NCBI RefSeq assembly: GCF_006438875.1
Contig: NZ_RCZH01000004.1
Span: 248,001-312,000 of the forward strand
Direction of reading: 5' to 3'
Source of the DNA: Flavobacterium pectinovorum
GTDB lineage: Bacteria > Bacteroidota > Bacteroidia > Flavobacteriales > Flavobacteriaceae
DNA length: 64,000 bases
Part shown: positions 27,640-36,800 of the stretch, piece after piece
Layout of the letters: each line of letters starts with the position of its first letter
Numbering within the stretch: the stretch's first letter is position 1
Program-made: the position numbers and the translations under genes
Notes under the pieces: generated by a model
The model's input: the letters and a program-made list of their open reading frames with translations, nothing else
Told to the model about the DNA's origin: nothing
Database searches by the model: none

Positions 27640-28053
27640 TTAAATAACCGTTCCTTTTAAAGTAAGGATTTTTGGAGCAGTTTCTGCACTTGTTGTTACA
27701 GTAACTGTTTTTGTGAAACCACCTTTATTAGCAGCATTATAAGTAGCTGTTACTTTTGCTGTTTTTCCAGGTAAAACTGGTTCCTTTGTATAATCCGTTG
27801 CAGTACAACCGCAAGATCCTTGAACATTTGTAATTACTACGGCTGTTTTTCCTGTATTTTTAAATTCATAAACAATCGCTTTTGGTGTTCCTTGTGGAAT
27901 TTGTCCAACATCAATCGTTTCTGCTTTCCAAACAAGTGTCGAAGCTGCATCAGCCACTTTTATTTCAGAAATTAAAGATTTTACTGGTGCAATTGCTGAA
28001 AAAGACATTAGTCCTAAAGCTAGAGCCAACATCGAAATTTTAATCATTTTCAT
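27640..28053 (-). CDS. DUF1573 exported protein
   Basis: 137 aa with a signal peptide ending about residue 22. The single Ig-like DUF1573 domain shows KAIVYEFKNTGKTAVVITNVQGSC, the conserved SCGCT motif and PGKTAKVTATYNAANKGGFTKTV. These proteins are common and abundant in Bacteroidota envelopes, but their function is not settled. It is transcribed away from the two-component operon and shares its control region, so the response regulator may govern it too. Confidence 0.9.
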   Translation of the reverse strand: MKMIKISMLALALGLMSFSAIAPVKSLISEIKVADAASTLVWKAETIDVGQIPQGTPKAIVYEFKNTGKTAVVITNVQGSCGCTATDYTKEPVLPGKTAKVTATYNAANKGGFTKTVTVTTSAETAPKILTLKGTVI

Positions 28054-28093
28054 ATTATTTAATTTAATGGTTTATAGTTCAAATTTTGTTTTA

Positions 28094-28101
28094 CAAAGAT
28101 A
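28094..28101 (-). promoter_or_regulatory. Candidate -7 box for DUF1573
   Basis: On the minus strand it reads TATCTTTG (TAnnTTTG), 41 bp before the DUF1573 start. A TTTG lies upstream (28115-28118) but at only 13 bp, closer than usual. Confidence 0.45.
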
Positions 28102-28123
28102 TTTCAGACAAAACCAAATCGCT

Positions 28124-28160
28124 GTTAACCGCTTTCAAATCTTTGTTAACGAGTTGTTAA
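28124..28160. promoter_or_regulatory. Helically phased GTTAA repeats, possible response-regulator site
   Basis: GTTAA begins at 28124, 28145 and 28156, giving spacings of 21 and 11 bp (two turns and one turn), with the last copy overlapping the -33 TTG of the two-component operon. Direct repeats at such spacing are typical of OmpR/PhoB family sites. An autoregulatory site for the RprY-like regulator is inferred. Confidence 0.4.
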
Positions 28161-28184
28161 TCGCTGTTTTTAACTATAAATTTG
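28154..28184 (+). promoter_or_regulatory. Promoter of the two-component operon
   Basis: TTG (28154-28156), 20 bp spacer, then TAAATTTG (28177-28184), a good match to the Bacteroidota -33/-7 pattern. The predicted start of transcription lies about 25 bp before the TTG start codon of the kinase. Confidence 0.6.
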
Positions 28185-28213
28185 ATTAATATTACACTTT
28201 AAACATCTTTTAC

Positions 28214-29476
28214 TTGAAAATAAATAAACTTAATAGTATTATCCTTTTGGGACTTGTTGCCATTATTAGCATATTGGTGGCGCAATTGCTTTGGACCAAA
28301 GAGGCTTTTACTTTAGAACAGAAAAAACTGAGTCAGAAGGCAAATATTGCTTTACTGGAAGTAGCGAGAAAATTATATGAAGGAAAAGATCATGAATCTT
28401 CGTGCCAAAATCCTGTTCAGAAAATTTCGAATGATTATTATATTGTCAATGTCAACAATGCTTTTGAACCGGATATTTTAGAATTTTACCTAAGGGCAGA
28501 ATTCAAAAAAATGAATATTACGACTGATTTTGAATACGCGATGTACAACTGTCAAAGTGACGAAATGGTGTACGGAAAATATATTTCTTTTTCTGATAAG
28601 GAAAAAGCAAAGAAGACCGTTTCGTTTCCAAAACATAAAAATTTAGTCTATTATTTTGCTGTTCGTTTTCCTAATGAAACTACTTATTTATTCAGTTCGA
28701 TGCGTTTTTGGTTTGTACTTTCAATCGCACTTATTTTTATTTTATTGATCTATGTTTACTCCATTTTTACGCTTTTGCAACAAAAGAAATATTCTGAATT
28801 GCAACGGGATTTCATCAATAATATGACGCATGAATTCAAGACTCCGCTATCTTCCATTTTAATTGCTTCTAAATACTTAATTGAACAAAATCCGATTAAG
28901 GACGACAAAAAATTATATACTTATACAGATATTATTATCAATCAAAGTAATAAACTGAATCATCATATTGAGAAGATTTTAAATATTGCAAAATCTGATT
29001 ATACTCCTTTGGAATTAAAAAAAGAAACGGTTTTGATTGTTCCGATTATTGAAGAAACTATCGAAAATATTCTGTTAAAATATCCTCAGGCAACTATTAA
29101 AATTGAAAGTATTTCTAATGAATATCATTTAGAAACGGATGTTTTTCATTTTGCTAATTTGGTTTATAATCTGCTGGATAATGCAGTTAAATATTGCAAC
29201 GAAAAACCCGAAATCACAATTCAAATTGTATTAGAAAATTCGACTTTAAAACTAAAGTTTATTGATAACGGAATTGGAATTTCTTCTAAAAATATTTCTT
29301 TTATCTTTGATAAGTTTTACCGTGCTCAAAACGAAAAAAGTAACGAAGTAAATGGTTTTGGACTTGGTTTGTATTATGTAAAAGAAATTTGCAACTTGCA
29401 TAATTGGAAAATTAAAGCCGAAAACAATTTAGAAAATGGCACCACAATAACCTTGTCAATTCCTTATAAAAAATGA
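28214..29476 (+). CDS. rprX: Sensor histidine kinase, RprX-like, TTG start
   Basis: Inner-membrane kinase of 420 aa. The reading frame begins with TTG at 28214; no ATG is available near the N-terminus and the promoter fits this start. A transmembrane segment at about 8-27 and another at about 168-190 bracket a periplasmic sensor with a Cys-containing segment. The HisKA domain has FINNMTHEFKTPLSSI with His206 as the phosphorylation site. The ATPase domain has LVYNLLDNAVKYCNE (N box), FIDNGIGI (G1) and GFGLGLYYVKEI (G2). It overlaps the regulator gene by 4 bp. The RprX name rests on the partner's strong resemblance to RprY. Confidence 0.85.
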   Translation: MKINKLNSIILLGLVAIISILVAQLLWTKEAFTLEQKKLSQKANIALLEVARKLYEGKDHESSCQNPVQKISNDYYIVNVNNAFEPDILEFYLRAEFKKMNITTDFEYAMYNCQSDEMVYGKYISFSDKEKAKKTVSFPKHKNLVYYFAVRFPNETTYLFSSMRFWFVLSIALIFILLIYVYSIFTLLQQKKYSELQRDFINNMTHEFKTPLSSILIASKYLIEQNPIKDDKKLYTYTDIIINQSNKLNHHIEKILNIAKSDYTPLELKKETVLIVPIIEETIENILLKYPQATIKIESISNEYHLETDVFHFANLVYNLLDNAVKYCNEKPEITIQIVLENSTLKLKFIDNGIGISSKNISFIFDKFYRAQNEKSNEVNGFGLGLYYVKEICNLHNWKIKAENNLENGTTITLSIPYKK

Positions 29477-30156
29477 AACAATTCAAAATACTTTATACCG
29501 AAGATGATGAAACTCTTGCGTTCCTGACGAAAGACAATTTGGAACAAAACAACTATGATGTTACCCATTGTTGCGACGGTAATTTGGGTTTGGAAGCTTT
29601 TAAAAAAGAGAACTTCGACATTTGTATCTTTGATATCATGATGCCCAAAAAAGATGGTTTTGAATTGGCAACGGAGATTAGAAAAACCAATACCGATATT
29701 CCGATAATTTTTCTTTCTGCCAAAACTTTAAAAGAAGATCGTATTAAAGGATTACGTCTTGGTGCGGATGATTATCTGGTAAAACCTTTTAGTATTGAAG
29801 AATTATTATTGAAAATTGAAATTTTCTTAAAGCGTTCACAGAAAAATATTCCAATAGAAAAATTTGTTTATGAAATAGGAAAGTATCAATTTGACACCAA
29901 CAATTTTATTCTTTTCAACGAAAGTGAAAAAATCAGCCTTACGCAACGCGAAGCCGAATTGCTGAAATTATTCCTTGATAATAAAAACTCGGTTTTAAAA
30001 AGAGAACAAATCTTGACCTCACTTTGGGGAACTGATGATTATTTTATGGGGCGCAGTCTGGATGTTTTTATTTCTCGCTTACGTAAAATTCTGGTCAATG
30101 AAAAAGGAATTTCGATAGAAAACCTTCACGGAATAGGATTTAGATTTACGATGTAG
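29473..30156 (+). CDS. rprY: OmpR-family response regulator, RprY-like
   Basis: 227 aa. The receiver domain (1-118) has the acidic pair in YTEDDE, phospho-acceptor Asp54 in IFDIMMPKKDGFELA, IFLSAKTLKEDRIKG with Ser/Lys, and GADDYLVKPFSIEELLL. The winged-helix domain (about 130-227) has SLTQREAELLKLFLDNKN and GRSLDVFISRLRKIL. The receiver resembles Bacteroides RprY closely by eye. Its ATGA start overlaps the kinase stop, so both are made together. The target genes are unknown; GTTAA repeats upstream of the operon are a candidate site. Confidence 0.85.
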   Translation: MKQFKILYTEDDETLAFLTKDNLEQNNYDVTHCCDGNLGLEAFKKENFDICIFDIMMPKKDGFELATEIRKTNTDIPIIFLSAKTLKEDRIKGLRLGADDYLVKPFSIEELLLKIEIFLKRSQKNIPIEKFVYEIGKYQFDTNNFILFNESEKISLTQREAELLKLFLDNKNSVLKREQILTSLWGTDDYFMGRSLDVFISRLRKILVNEKGISIENLHGIGFRFTM

Positions 30157-30258
30157 TTATTCTGTAAATTAAATATCACAATTCTATTACTAAAAAGGAA
30201 AAATTCGTAAAATTAATTACAAAAAACTTTGTATTTTTAGTATCTAAATTCCCCCGAT

Positions 30259-31023
30259 ATGAAATTACATCATTTACGTAACGCGACTTTAGTTATTGAA
30301 ACTGATCAACATGTAATTTTAGTTGATCCGATGTTAGGAAAGAGAAAAACGATTCCGCCTTTTACAATTTTTCGTTATAGCGCTCATAGAAATCCTATGG
30401 TTTCTTTACCAAAAAATAGTCGTGATATTTTAAGTAGAGTAACCCATTGCCTTATCACACATTTGCATCCCGATCATATCGATAAAGCCGGTGAAGTTTT
30501 TTTGAGACGTAAAAGCATTCCGGTAACCTGCAGTGTAAAAGACGAAAAAGCATTATCTAAGAGAGGTTTAAACATAACCCAAACTTTAGATTATTGGCAA
30601 CCTCAACCTTTTCTGGACGGAAAAATTACTGGAATTCCTGCCATTCATGGTTATGGTTTTATTGCCAAACTGATGGGGAATGTAATGGGATTTTATATCG
30701 AATTGCCAAATGAAAAATCGGTTTATGTAAGTTCGGATACTATTTTTACGGAACACGTAGAAAAAGTTTTAGTTGAATTTAAACCCGATATTGCAACCGT
30801 TGCCTGCGGAACCGCACGATTAGATATTGGTCAGCCTTTATTGATGCGAATGAATGATATTTTGAAATTTACAGCACTTGCGCCCGGAAAAGTTTTCGCC
30901 AACCATTTGGAAGCTTTAAATCATTGTCCAACAACCAGAGAAGAATTGAAAATGGCTTTGGCTGAAAATGATCTTTTGTCAAAAACTGCTGTTCCTAATG
31001 ATGGAACTTATGTGGAGTATTGA
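30259..31023 (+). CDS. Metallo-beta-lactamase fold hydrolase, UlaG-like
   Basis: 254-aa cytoplasmic protein. The zinc-binding motif THLHPDHIDKAG (about 70-81) is a variant HxHxDH site, followed by IHGYG, SSDTIF with the bridging Asp, and FANHLEALNHC near the C-terminus. Resembles UlaG/YtfL-type lactonases and N-acyl hydrolases, but substrate cannot be told. It follows the two-component pair by about 100 bp on the same strand and ends at a hairpin repeat. Confidence 0.85.
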   Translation: MKLHHLRNATLVIETDQHVILVDPMLGKRKTIPPFTIFRYSAHRNPMVSLPKNSRDILSRVTHCLITHLHPDHIDKAGEVFLRRKSIPVTCSVKDEKALSKRGLNITQTLDYWQPQPFLDGKITGIPAIHGYGFIAKLMGNVMGFYIELPNEKSVYVSSDTIFTEHVEKVLVEFKPDIATVACGTARLDIGQPLLMRMNDILKFTALAPGKVFANHLEALNHCPTTREELKMALAENDLLSKTAVPNDGTYVEY

Positions 31024-31044
31024 TTATTTTTCTCAATCTTTGTC

Positions 31045-31169
31045 GAGTTACTTGTGGGGATTCCTCGTTCCTCGGAATGACATACTTTGTGGTAACTTTG
31101 TAAATAAAAAATATTGAATTCGCGTCTAGTTTGTCATTCCGAGGAACGAGGAATCTCCGCAAGTAACTC
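31045..31169. repeat. 38-bp inverted repeat between convergent genes, family 1 variant
   Basis: Arm 31045-31082 pairs with 31132-31169 over 38 positions with only two differences, both of which stay paired as G-U in RNA. The arms contain GATTCCTCGTTCCTCGGAAT. The right arm ends 7 bp from the stop of the GIY-YIG gene. It probably works as a two-way terminator. Confidence 0.9.
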
Positions 31170-31176
31170 CGTAATA

Positions 31177-31491
31177 CTATTCAAACAAGTAATTCAAAAA
31201 AACTAAATCAGGATTGATTGTTTTTATAAGCTGTATTTTTCTATTTCGATCCCAACCTTTAATTTCTTTTTCACGAGAGATTGCTTCTTGAATCCAGGTA
31301 AATTTTTCGTAATGCAATAAAAATTGAACATTATACTTTGAGGCAAATGTCTTATTTTTTAATAAAATATTTTCTGTGTGCTGATTTAATCTTTGTCTTA
31401 AGTTATTAGAAACACCTGTATATAAAACAGTTCTATTTTTGTTAGTTAAGATATAAATATAATACGTATGATAACCTTCTTGAAGTTGCAT
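31177..31491 (-). CDS. GIY-YIG nuclease superfamily protein
   Basis: 104 aa. The GIY-YIG signature appears as YIYILTN and LYTGVSNNLRQRLNQH, followed by AISREKEIKGWDRNRKIQLI, typical of the small UPF0213/YhbQ group. The catalytic Tyr-Gly, Arg and Glu are present. Such small proteins are widespread, and their cellular role is poorly known. It stands alone between the hairpin repeat and the radical SAM gene. Confidence 0.9.
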   Translation of the reverse strand: MQLQEGYHTYYIYILTNKNRTVLYTGVSNNLRQRLNQHTENILLKNKTFASKYNVQFLLHYEKFTWIQEAISREKEIKGWDRNRKIQLIKTINPDLVFLNYLFE

Positions 31492-31541
31492 ATTTACTGA
31501 GTTCTAATTTTATTCAAAAATAAGAAAATTCCTTAAATAAA

Positions 31542-33764
31542 TTACAAAACCAACAATCCAAATTCTCGTAATGTCTTAACAGGTTTTGAATACCAAAACA
31601 ATTCAAAATCATCTAAATGGGTTTCAAAATCTGCTTTTACTTCTTGAAAAGTATAGTTTTTAGCATTAGAAATGGTGATTTTGGTTAAAATCTCAACTAG
31701 CCATTCCCCTTCATTCTTACTGGTCTGAATGTTGAAACTTTGCTTTTTATCATGAAAAGTAAAAGTCATCATTTCCCAGGTATTTCCTTTTTTAGATTTT
31801 GAAAAATGTTCTACCGAAGGCTTTCCTCCTAACCAAACTACTTTTGCGTTTGGTTTTATGTTAAAGTCATTTCCTTCTTCGAGTGCATTAAAGATAAAAT
31901 CCGGATCAATTTTGGTTTTTGGAATTTTAAAATCGAACCAATCCTGTAATTCATAATCAAAACAGATTCCGTGCATGAAATTAAAGAGTGATTTCTTTAA
32001 TCCGAAACTGAATTTATCGTGGTTGATTCCTGTAGAATCTGTATAATCGATATCATTATTTGCAAAGGTTCCGATCGCTTCTGTGTTTTTTGTAACGCCA
32101 AATTTCTTCGGATATAACCCAACCGGACTGTGAGCCGTCATCGCAAATTGATGCCAAAAACCTGACTGCAGAATTCCAGCTTCAAACAATTGACGTACCA
32201 TTTCGAGACTGTCAATAGTTTCCTGAATCGTTTGTGTTGGATATCCGTACATTAAATAGGCATGAACCATAATTCCGGCTTCAGTAAAATTTCTGGTGAC
32301 TTTTGCAACTTGTTCGACAGTAACTCCTTTGTCGATTAGTTTCAAAAGTCGGTCAGAAGCCACTTCTAAACCACCGGAAACAGCAATACAACCGGAAGCT
32401 TTTAGCAAAAGGCATAAATCTTTGGAGAAGCTTTTCTCAAATCGGATGTTTGTCCACCATGTTACTGCTAATTTTCTACGCAAAATTTCCAGCGCCAAGG
32501 CGCGCATTAGAGCTGGCGGAGCTGCTTCGTCTACAAAATGAAAACCATTTTGACCGGTTTGCAGCATCATATCTTCCATTCGGTCACACAATAAATTGGC
32601 GGCAACAGGTTCGTAGACTTTTATATAATCTAATGAAATATCACAAAAAGTACATTTCCCCCAATAACAACCGTGCGCCATAGTAAGCTTGTTCCAACGT
32701 CCGTCACTCCACATTCTGTGCATTGGATTGACAATTTCGATAACAGAAATATATTTATCCAAAGGCAAATCTGAGTAATCCGGCGTTCCTACGTAAGCTT
32801 GTTTATAATCGTGTTTTAAAGAATTATTTTTATAAACCACTTTTCCGTTTTCTAAAAGAAAGGTTCTTTTATAGGAATCGGTATTTGGATTTTCAAGATT
32901 AAAAATTAATTCTTCAATTGGAACTTCTCCATCATCTAAAGTAATAAAATCAAAAAATTCAAAAACACGTGCGTCAGAAAGCGAACGTAATTCGGTATTT
33001 GGAAAACCTCCACCCATTGAAATTTTAATTTCCGAATGATTTTGTTTTACCCATTGTGCACAACGAAAAGCGCTATATAAATTCCCGGGAAAGGGAACAG
33101 AAATTAAAAATAAAGTTGGTTTTACTGCTTCGATCTTCTCCTTTAAAAGCGAAATCAAAATCAAATCGATATAAGTCGGTTTTTGTTGTAAAGCTTCATA
33201 CAATTCATCAAAAGAATTGGCGCTTCGACCTAAACGTTCCGCATATCGGCTAAAGCCAAAATTTTCATCTACGCATTCTACAATAAAATCCGAAATATCC
33301 TCGAGATATAAAGTCGCCAAATGTTTGGCTTTGTCCTGAGTTCCCATTGTCCCGAAAGCCCAATCGAGTTCTTCTAATTGTGCAAAACGTGAAGCTTCGG
33401 GCAGAAAATCTTCCTGACAAATTTGTAATGCCAATGTTGGATTTTTTCCTTGCAAAAACTGAATTACAGCATCAATAGTTTTGATATATTCGTCTTGTAA
33501 AGCAAAAATACGTTTGGAATTATCCGAAAGATCTTGATTAGAACTTTCAAACCTGAAGCCTGAAACCTGAAACAAATCTATTAGTCCTTTCTTCGAAAAC
33601 AATTCTAATATCACATCAATACCCAAATCAGCCTGAACCGATTCGATATTTTTAGTGTTTAGAAATCCTTTTATATACGCAGTTGCCGGATACGGAGTAT
33701 TCAACTGGGTAAAAGGAGGCGTGATGACGAATAGTTTGGTTTTCAAAAGAAATGTTTTTTGCAA
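31542..33764 (-). CDS. B12-binding radical SAM protein with Cx4Cx2C motif
   Basis: 740 aa. The N-terminal part (about 1-330) contains a B12-binding-like Rossmann region (TPPFTQLNTPYPATAYIKGFL and SMGGGFPNTELRSL). The radical SAM core begins at AHGCYWGKCTFCD, with cysteines at 366, 371 and 374, spaced Cx4Cx2C instead of the common Cx3Cx2C. Then follow GFHFVDEAAPP, VSGGLEVASDRLL and MVHAYLMYGYPTQT, which are core barrel motifs. The C-terminal 180 residues are not recognised. The class includes methyltransferases and oxidases of unknown substrate. No partner gene is adjacent, so function is open. Confidence 0.85.
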   Translation of the reverse strand: MQKTFLLKTKLFVITPPFTQLNTPYPATAYIKGFLNTKNIESVQADLGIDVILELFSKKGLIDLFQVSGFRFESSNQDLSDNSKRIFALQDEYIKTIDAVIQFLQGKNPTLALQICQEDFLPEASRFAQLEELDWAFGTMGTQDKAKHLATLYLEDISDFIVECVDENFGFSRYAERLGRSANSFDELYEALQQKPTYIDLILISLLKEKIEAVKPTLFLISVPFPGNLYSAFRCAQWVKQNHSEIKISMGGGFPNTELRSLSDARVFEFFDFITLDDGEVPIEELIFNLENPNTDSYKRTFLLENGKVVYKNNSLKHDYKQAYVGTPDYSDLPLDKYISVIEIVNPMHRMWSDGRWNKLTMAHGCYWGKCTFCDISLDYIKVYEPVAANLLCDRMEDMMLQTGQNGFHFVDEAAPPALMRALALEILRRKLAVTWWTNIRFEKSFSKDLCLLLKASGCIAVSGGLEVASDRLLKLIDKGVTVEQVAKVTRNFTEAGIMVHAYLMYGYPTQTIQETIDSLEMVRQLFEAGILQSGFWHQFAMTAHSPVGLYPKKFGVTKNTEAIGTFANNDIDYTDSTGINHDKFSFGLKKSLFNFMHGICFDYELQDWFDFKIPKTKIDPDFIFNALEEGNDFNIKPNAKVVWLGGKPSVEHFSKSKKGNTWEMMTFTFHDKKQSFNIQTSKNEGEWLVEILTKITISNAKNYTFQEVKADFETHLDDFELFWYSKPVKTLREFGLLVL

Positions 33765-33850
33765 AAATAAGGCATATTTAGGGACTTTTTATCAAAAGAT
33801 TTTATTGATTGCGTGGTTGTTTTTTTAGTTTTATTTTGTAGATATTTAAT

Positions 33851-33858
33851 TACATTTG
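33851..33858 (+). promoter_or_regulatory. -7 box of the first giant adhesin gene
   Basis: TACATTTG lies in a stretch repeated almost exactly before the second adhesin gene (TTTTGTAGATATTTAATTAC just upstream of both). Its conservation between the two copies supports a real promoter, 21 bp before the ATG. Confidence 0.65.
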
Positions 33859-33878
33859 CGGCAATCCAAATTATCCAA

Positions 33879-36800
33879 ATGAAACATACTTTACTTTTAT
33901 TTTTTTTAATATTTATTACTCCATTATTCGCACAACAAACAAAACAAGAAGTAAATAGGGACAGTATATCCAAATATACTTTAAATAAAAAAATCTTAAT
34001 AGAAGATAAAAATGGGCATCTCATTCAAAATTTGGAACAACAAAAACAATTTTTGAAAATTAGGGAAGAAAAAATGAAAGCAGAAATCCTGGATTTAAAA
34101 AAAGTAATTTTAAATTCAAAGGCTGGAAATTTGACTTCAAAAACAGCAGCTACTCTTCAAGGAGTAGAAATATGCACTAATGGAGGTTTTGAGCAATATG
34201 AAACTATAAACGGGAGCAGTTATCTAAAGAATTTTCTTTGCACAATAGGTGATCCTCCCGGACCAACGCAATGCCGATCAATTACCAATACTGCCGATTC
34301 ATATATCAATCGCTATGATCCTAATAATATGGACATTATGGCAACTGGTGTTTCTGCCAATTTGATTGACCCATATATAGGAGACATTAAAGCATTTGAT
34401 CAATATGCTCTTAAAATTAATTATGAAAACTCCTCTACTTATGGTTCTATTGTTCAGGGCAAAAGGTTTAAAACAAATAATGAAAATTATCTAAAATTTA
34501 ACTACAAAGCGGTATTACAAAGTGTGTACGACAATAGTCATACCGATAATCAAGCTTTTGTAAAAGCACGGATTTTAGATAAAAATAAAACCGTTGTCAG
34601 TGAATTTTGCTTGGTAGGAGATGAAAAAAATTGCATTTTCAGCAAGGTTCCGAGTCAGGCTTCTGATTTTGTTACTTTATATACTACCAATTGGCAATCA
34701 GGATTATTGGACATTTCATCAATTCCCAATAATGAAGAATTTACGGTTGAATTTATGGCTTCAAGATGTGGATTGGGTGGGCATTTCGGGTATATGTATA
34801 TTGATGATGTTTGTATCTTACATTCCACAGAAAACTTGCAAGGTTCTATAGAACTTGATCCTTTGAATAAGGTTTGTCCAACTTTACCTATTTCAGTGTG
34901 CGGCAGTTATACTATTCCTAATTCTGGAGGAATTTCTGCGTCAGTAAACAAAATCACTTTAAATGTTTACAACAGCAATAATGTGTCAATTTATAGTACA
35001 TCAACTACCTCAAGCTTAGACACAACAAATAAAAAATTTTGTTTTACATTAAAAACCAGTGATTTTCCAAATATTACAAGTGCTAATTATAATGTAGGCG
35101 TACAAATAGATTATGACATTTCCGGAACTTCTTGCGCGGGAACCACATTTAATTCTGCCACAGATTCTGACGCAAATCCTGGTTGGGATATTTCTTTTTT
35201 AAATTGCTCTTCAAGTTGTACTATTAATGTAACGACTGCCAAAATATCCCAATGTGATGCAAACCATGACGGAAGTGAAAATTTTGATTTGTCTACATTA
35301 AATTCTTTAATCGTTCCTTCTATTGCGGGTTTAAATTTTAGTTATTTCAAAAATTACAACGAGGCACAATCCAACTTGAATGCTATCACCAATTTTAAAA
35401 GTTATCCAAGTTCAAGTGCTTCTATTTTTGTTAGAGTGAGCAGGGATGCAACTTGCTACAAAATAATTTCTGCCAATTTAGAGGTAAGGAATCCCACAGC
35501 AAATATTACAGGTATCCTAAATGTTTGCTCTGGAAGCACTGTATTAACTTCTTCTCCAGGGTCTTCATATTTATGGAATACTGGAGGAACTACGCAAAGC
35601 ATTAAGGTAACTTCGTTAGGAAATTATTCTGTTACTGTCACAGATTCTTTTGGATGCACCAGCAATGCAAGTGTTACTATCGAACCAAGCCAAACTGCCG
35701 TTTCTCCTGCCTTGCAGGTTACGCAACCCTCTTGTTTTGCCGACACAGGAACAATAAAAGTAACTTCTGCGGCATCACAATATAGTTTTGATGATGGTGC
35801 AACTTGGCAAACAAGCGACACAAAGAATAATTTATATCCCGGAACTTATTTAGTAAAAATAAAGACCGTAAATGGATGTACGTCCTATTCTCAAAGCGTA
35901 ATTATTACAGCTGCTTCTACTTTGTATCCAAATTACAGTTATACCAATCCTTTATTTTGCGGAGATAAAGGGAGTATTACCATTACAACTCCAGCTGCAT
36001 ACTATAGCTTTGATGATGGTGTAACTTGGGGAAGTAATCCTACTGCTAACAATCTTTCACCAGCAAATTATAAAATCCGTACCAAAGATTTACAAGGCTG
36101 TCTTTCGTCGTCAAACAATGTACTCATCAGTAGTAATACACTAGAAACGCCAACTTATACAATCGAATCACCTGCATGTACTGTAAAAGGAAGTATTACG
36201 ATCAATACTCTTTCGGATTTTTACACTTTTGATGGAGGAACTACATGGGTTACAAACAACATAATGAGTAATTTAAATGCAGGAAGTTATGTTTTAGGAA
36301 TTAAAAATGCTTTAGGCTGTACTTCTAATTACACTTATGCCTATTTAAATGATTTTGAAAATTCCTATCCTGAATATACAACTGAACAACCTGTTTGCGG
36401 AACAGATGGCAGTATTACTATTACTACAATAGGAGATTCGTATAGTTTTGATAATGGAGCAACGTGGACTAGTAATAATGTTAAAATTTTACCTTTCGGA
36501 ACCTATCAAATAAAAATAAAAAACAATGCAGGATGTATCAGTGGTGGTAATTATGCTTCTTTATATCAGCCTTACTTGAATTCGCCAATTTTTACCCAGG
36601 AACAACCGACTTGTGGTGTAAACGGAAAAATCACTATCAACTCATTATCCGATTTTTATAGTTTTGACAATGGTGCAACCTGGACAACTCTCAATTCTAA
36701 ATCGTTACCTCCTGGTTATTATAGCATAATTATAAAAAATAAGCTTGGCTGTACCTCTTATCCATCTGGTGTTTATTTAAATAATCCAAATATAGATATA

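Noticed and set aside
33813..33878. Upstream extension of the giant adhesin frame
   Set aside because: It would start before the -7 box TACATTTG and put residues ahead of a clean signal peptide that is shared with the next gene.
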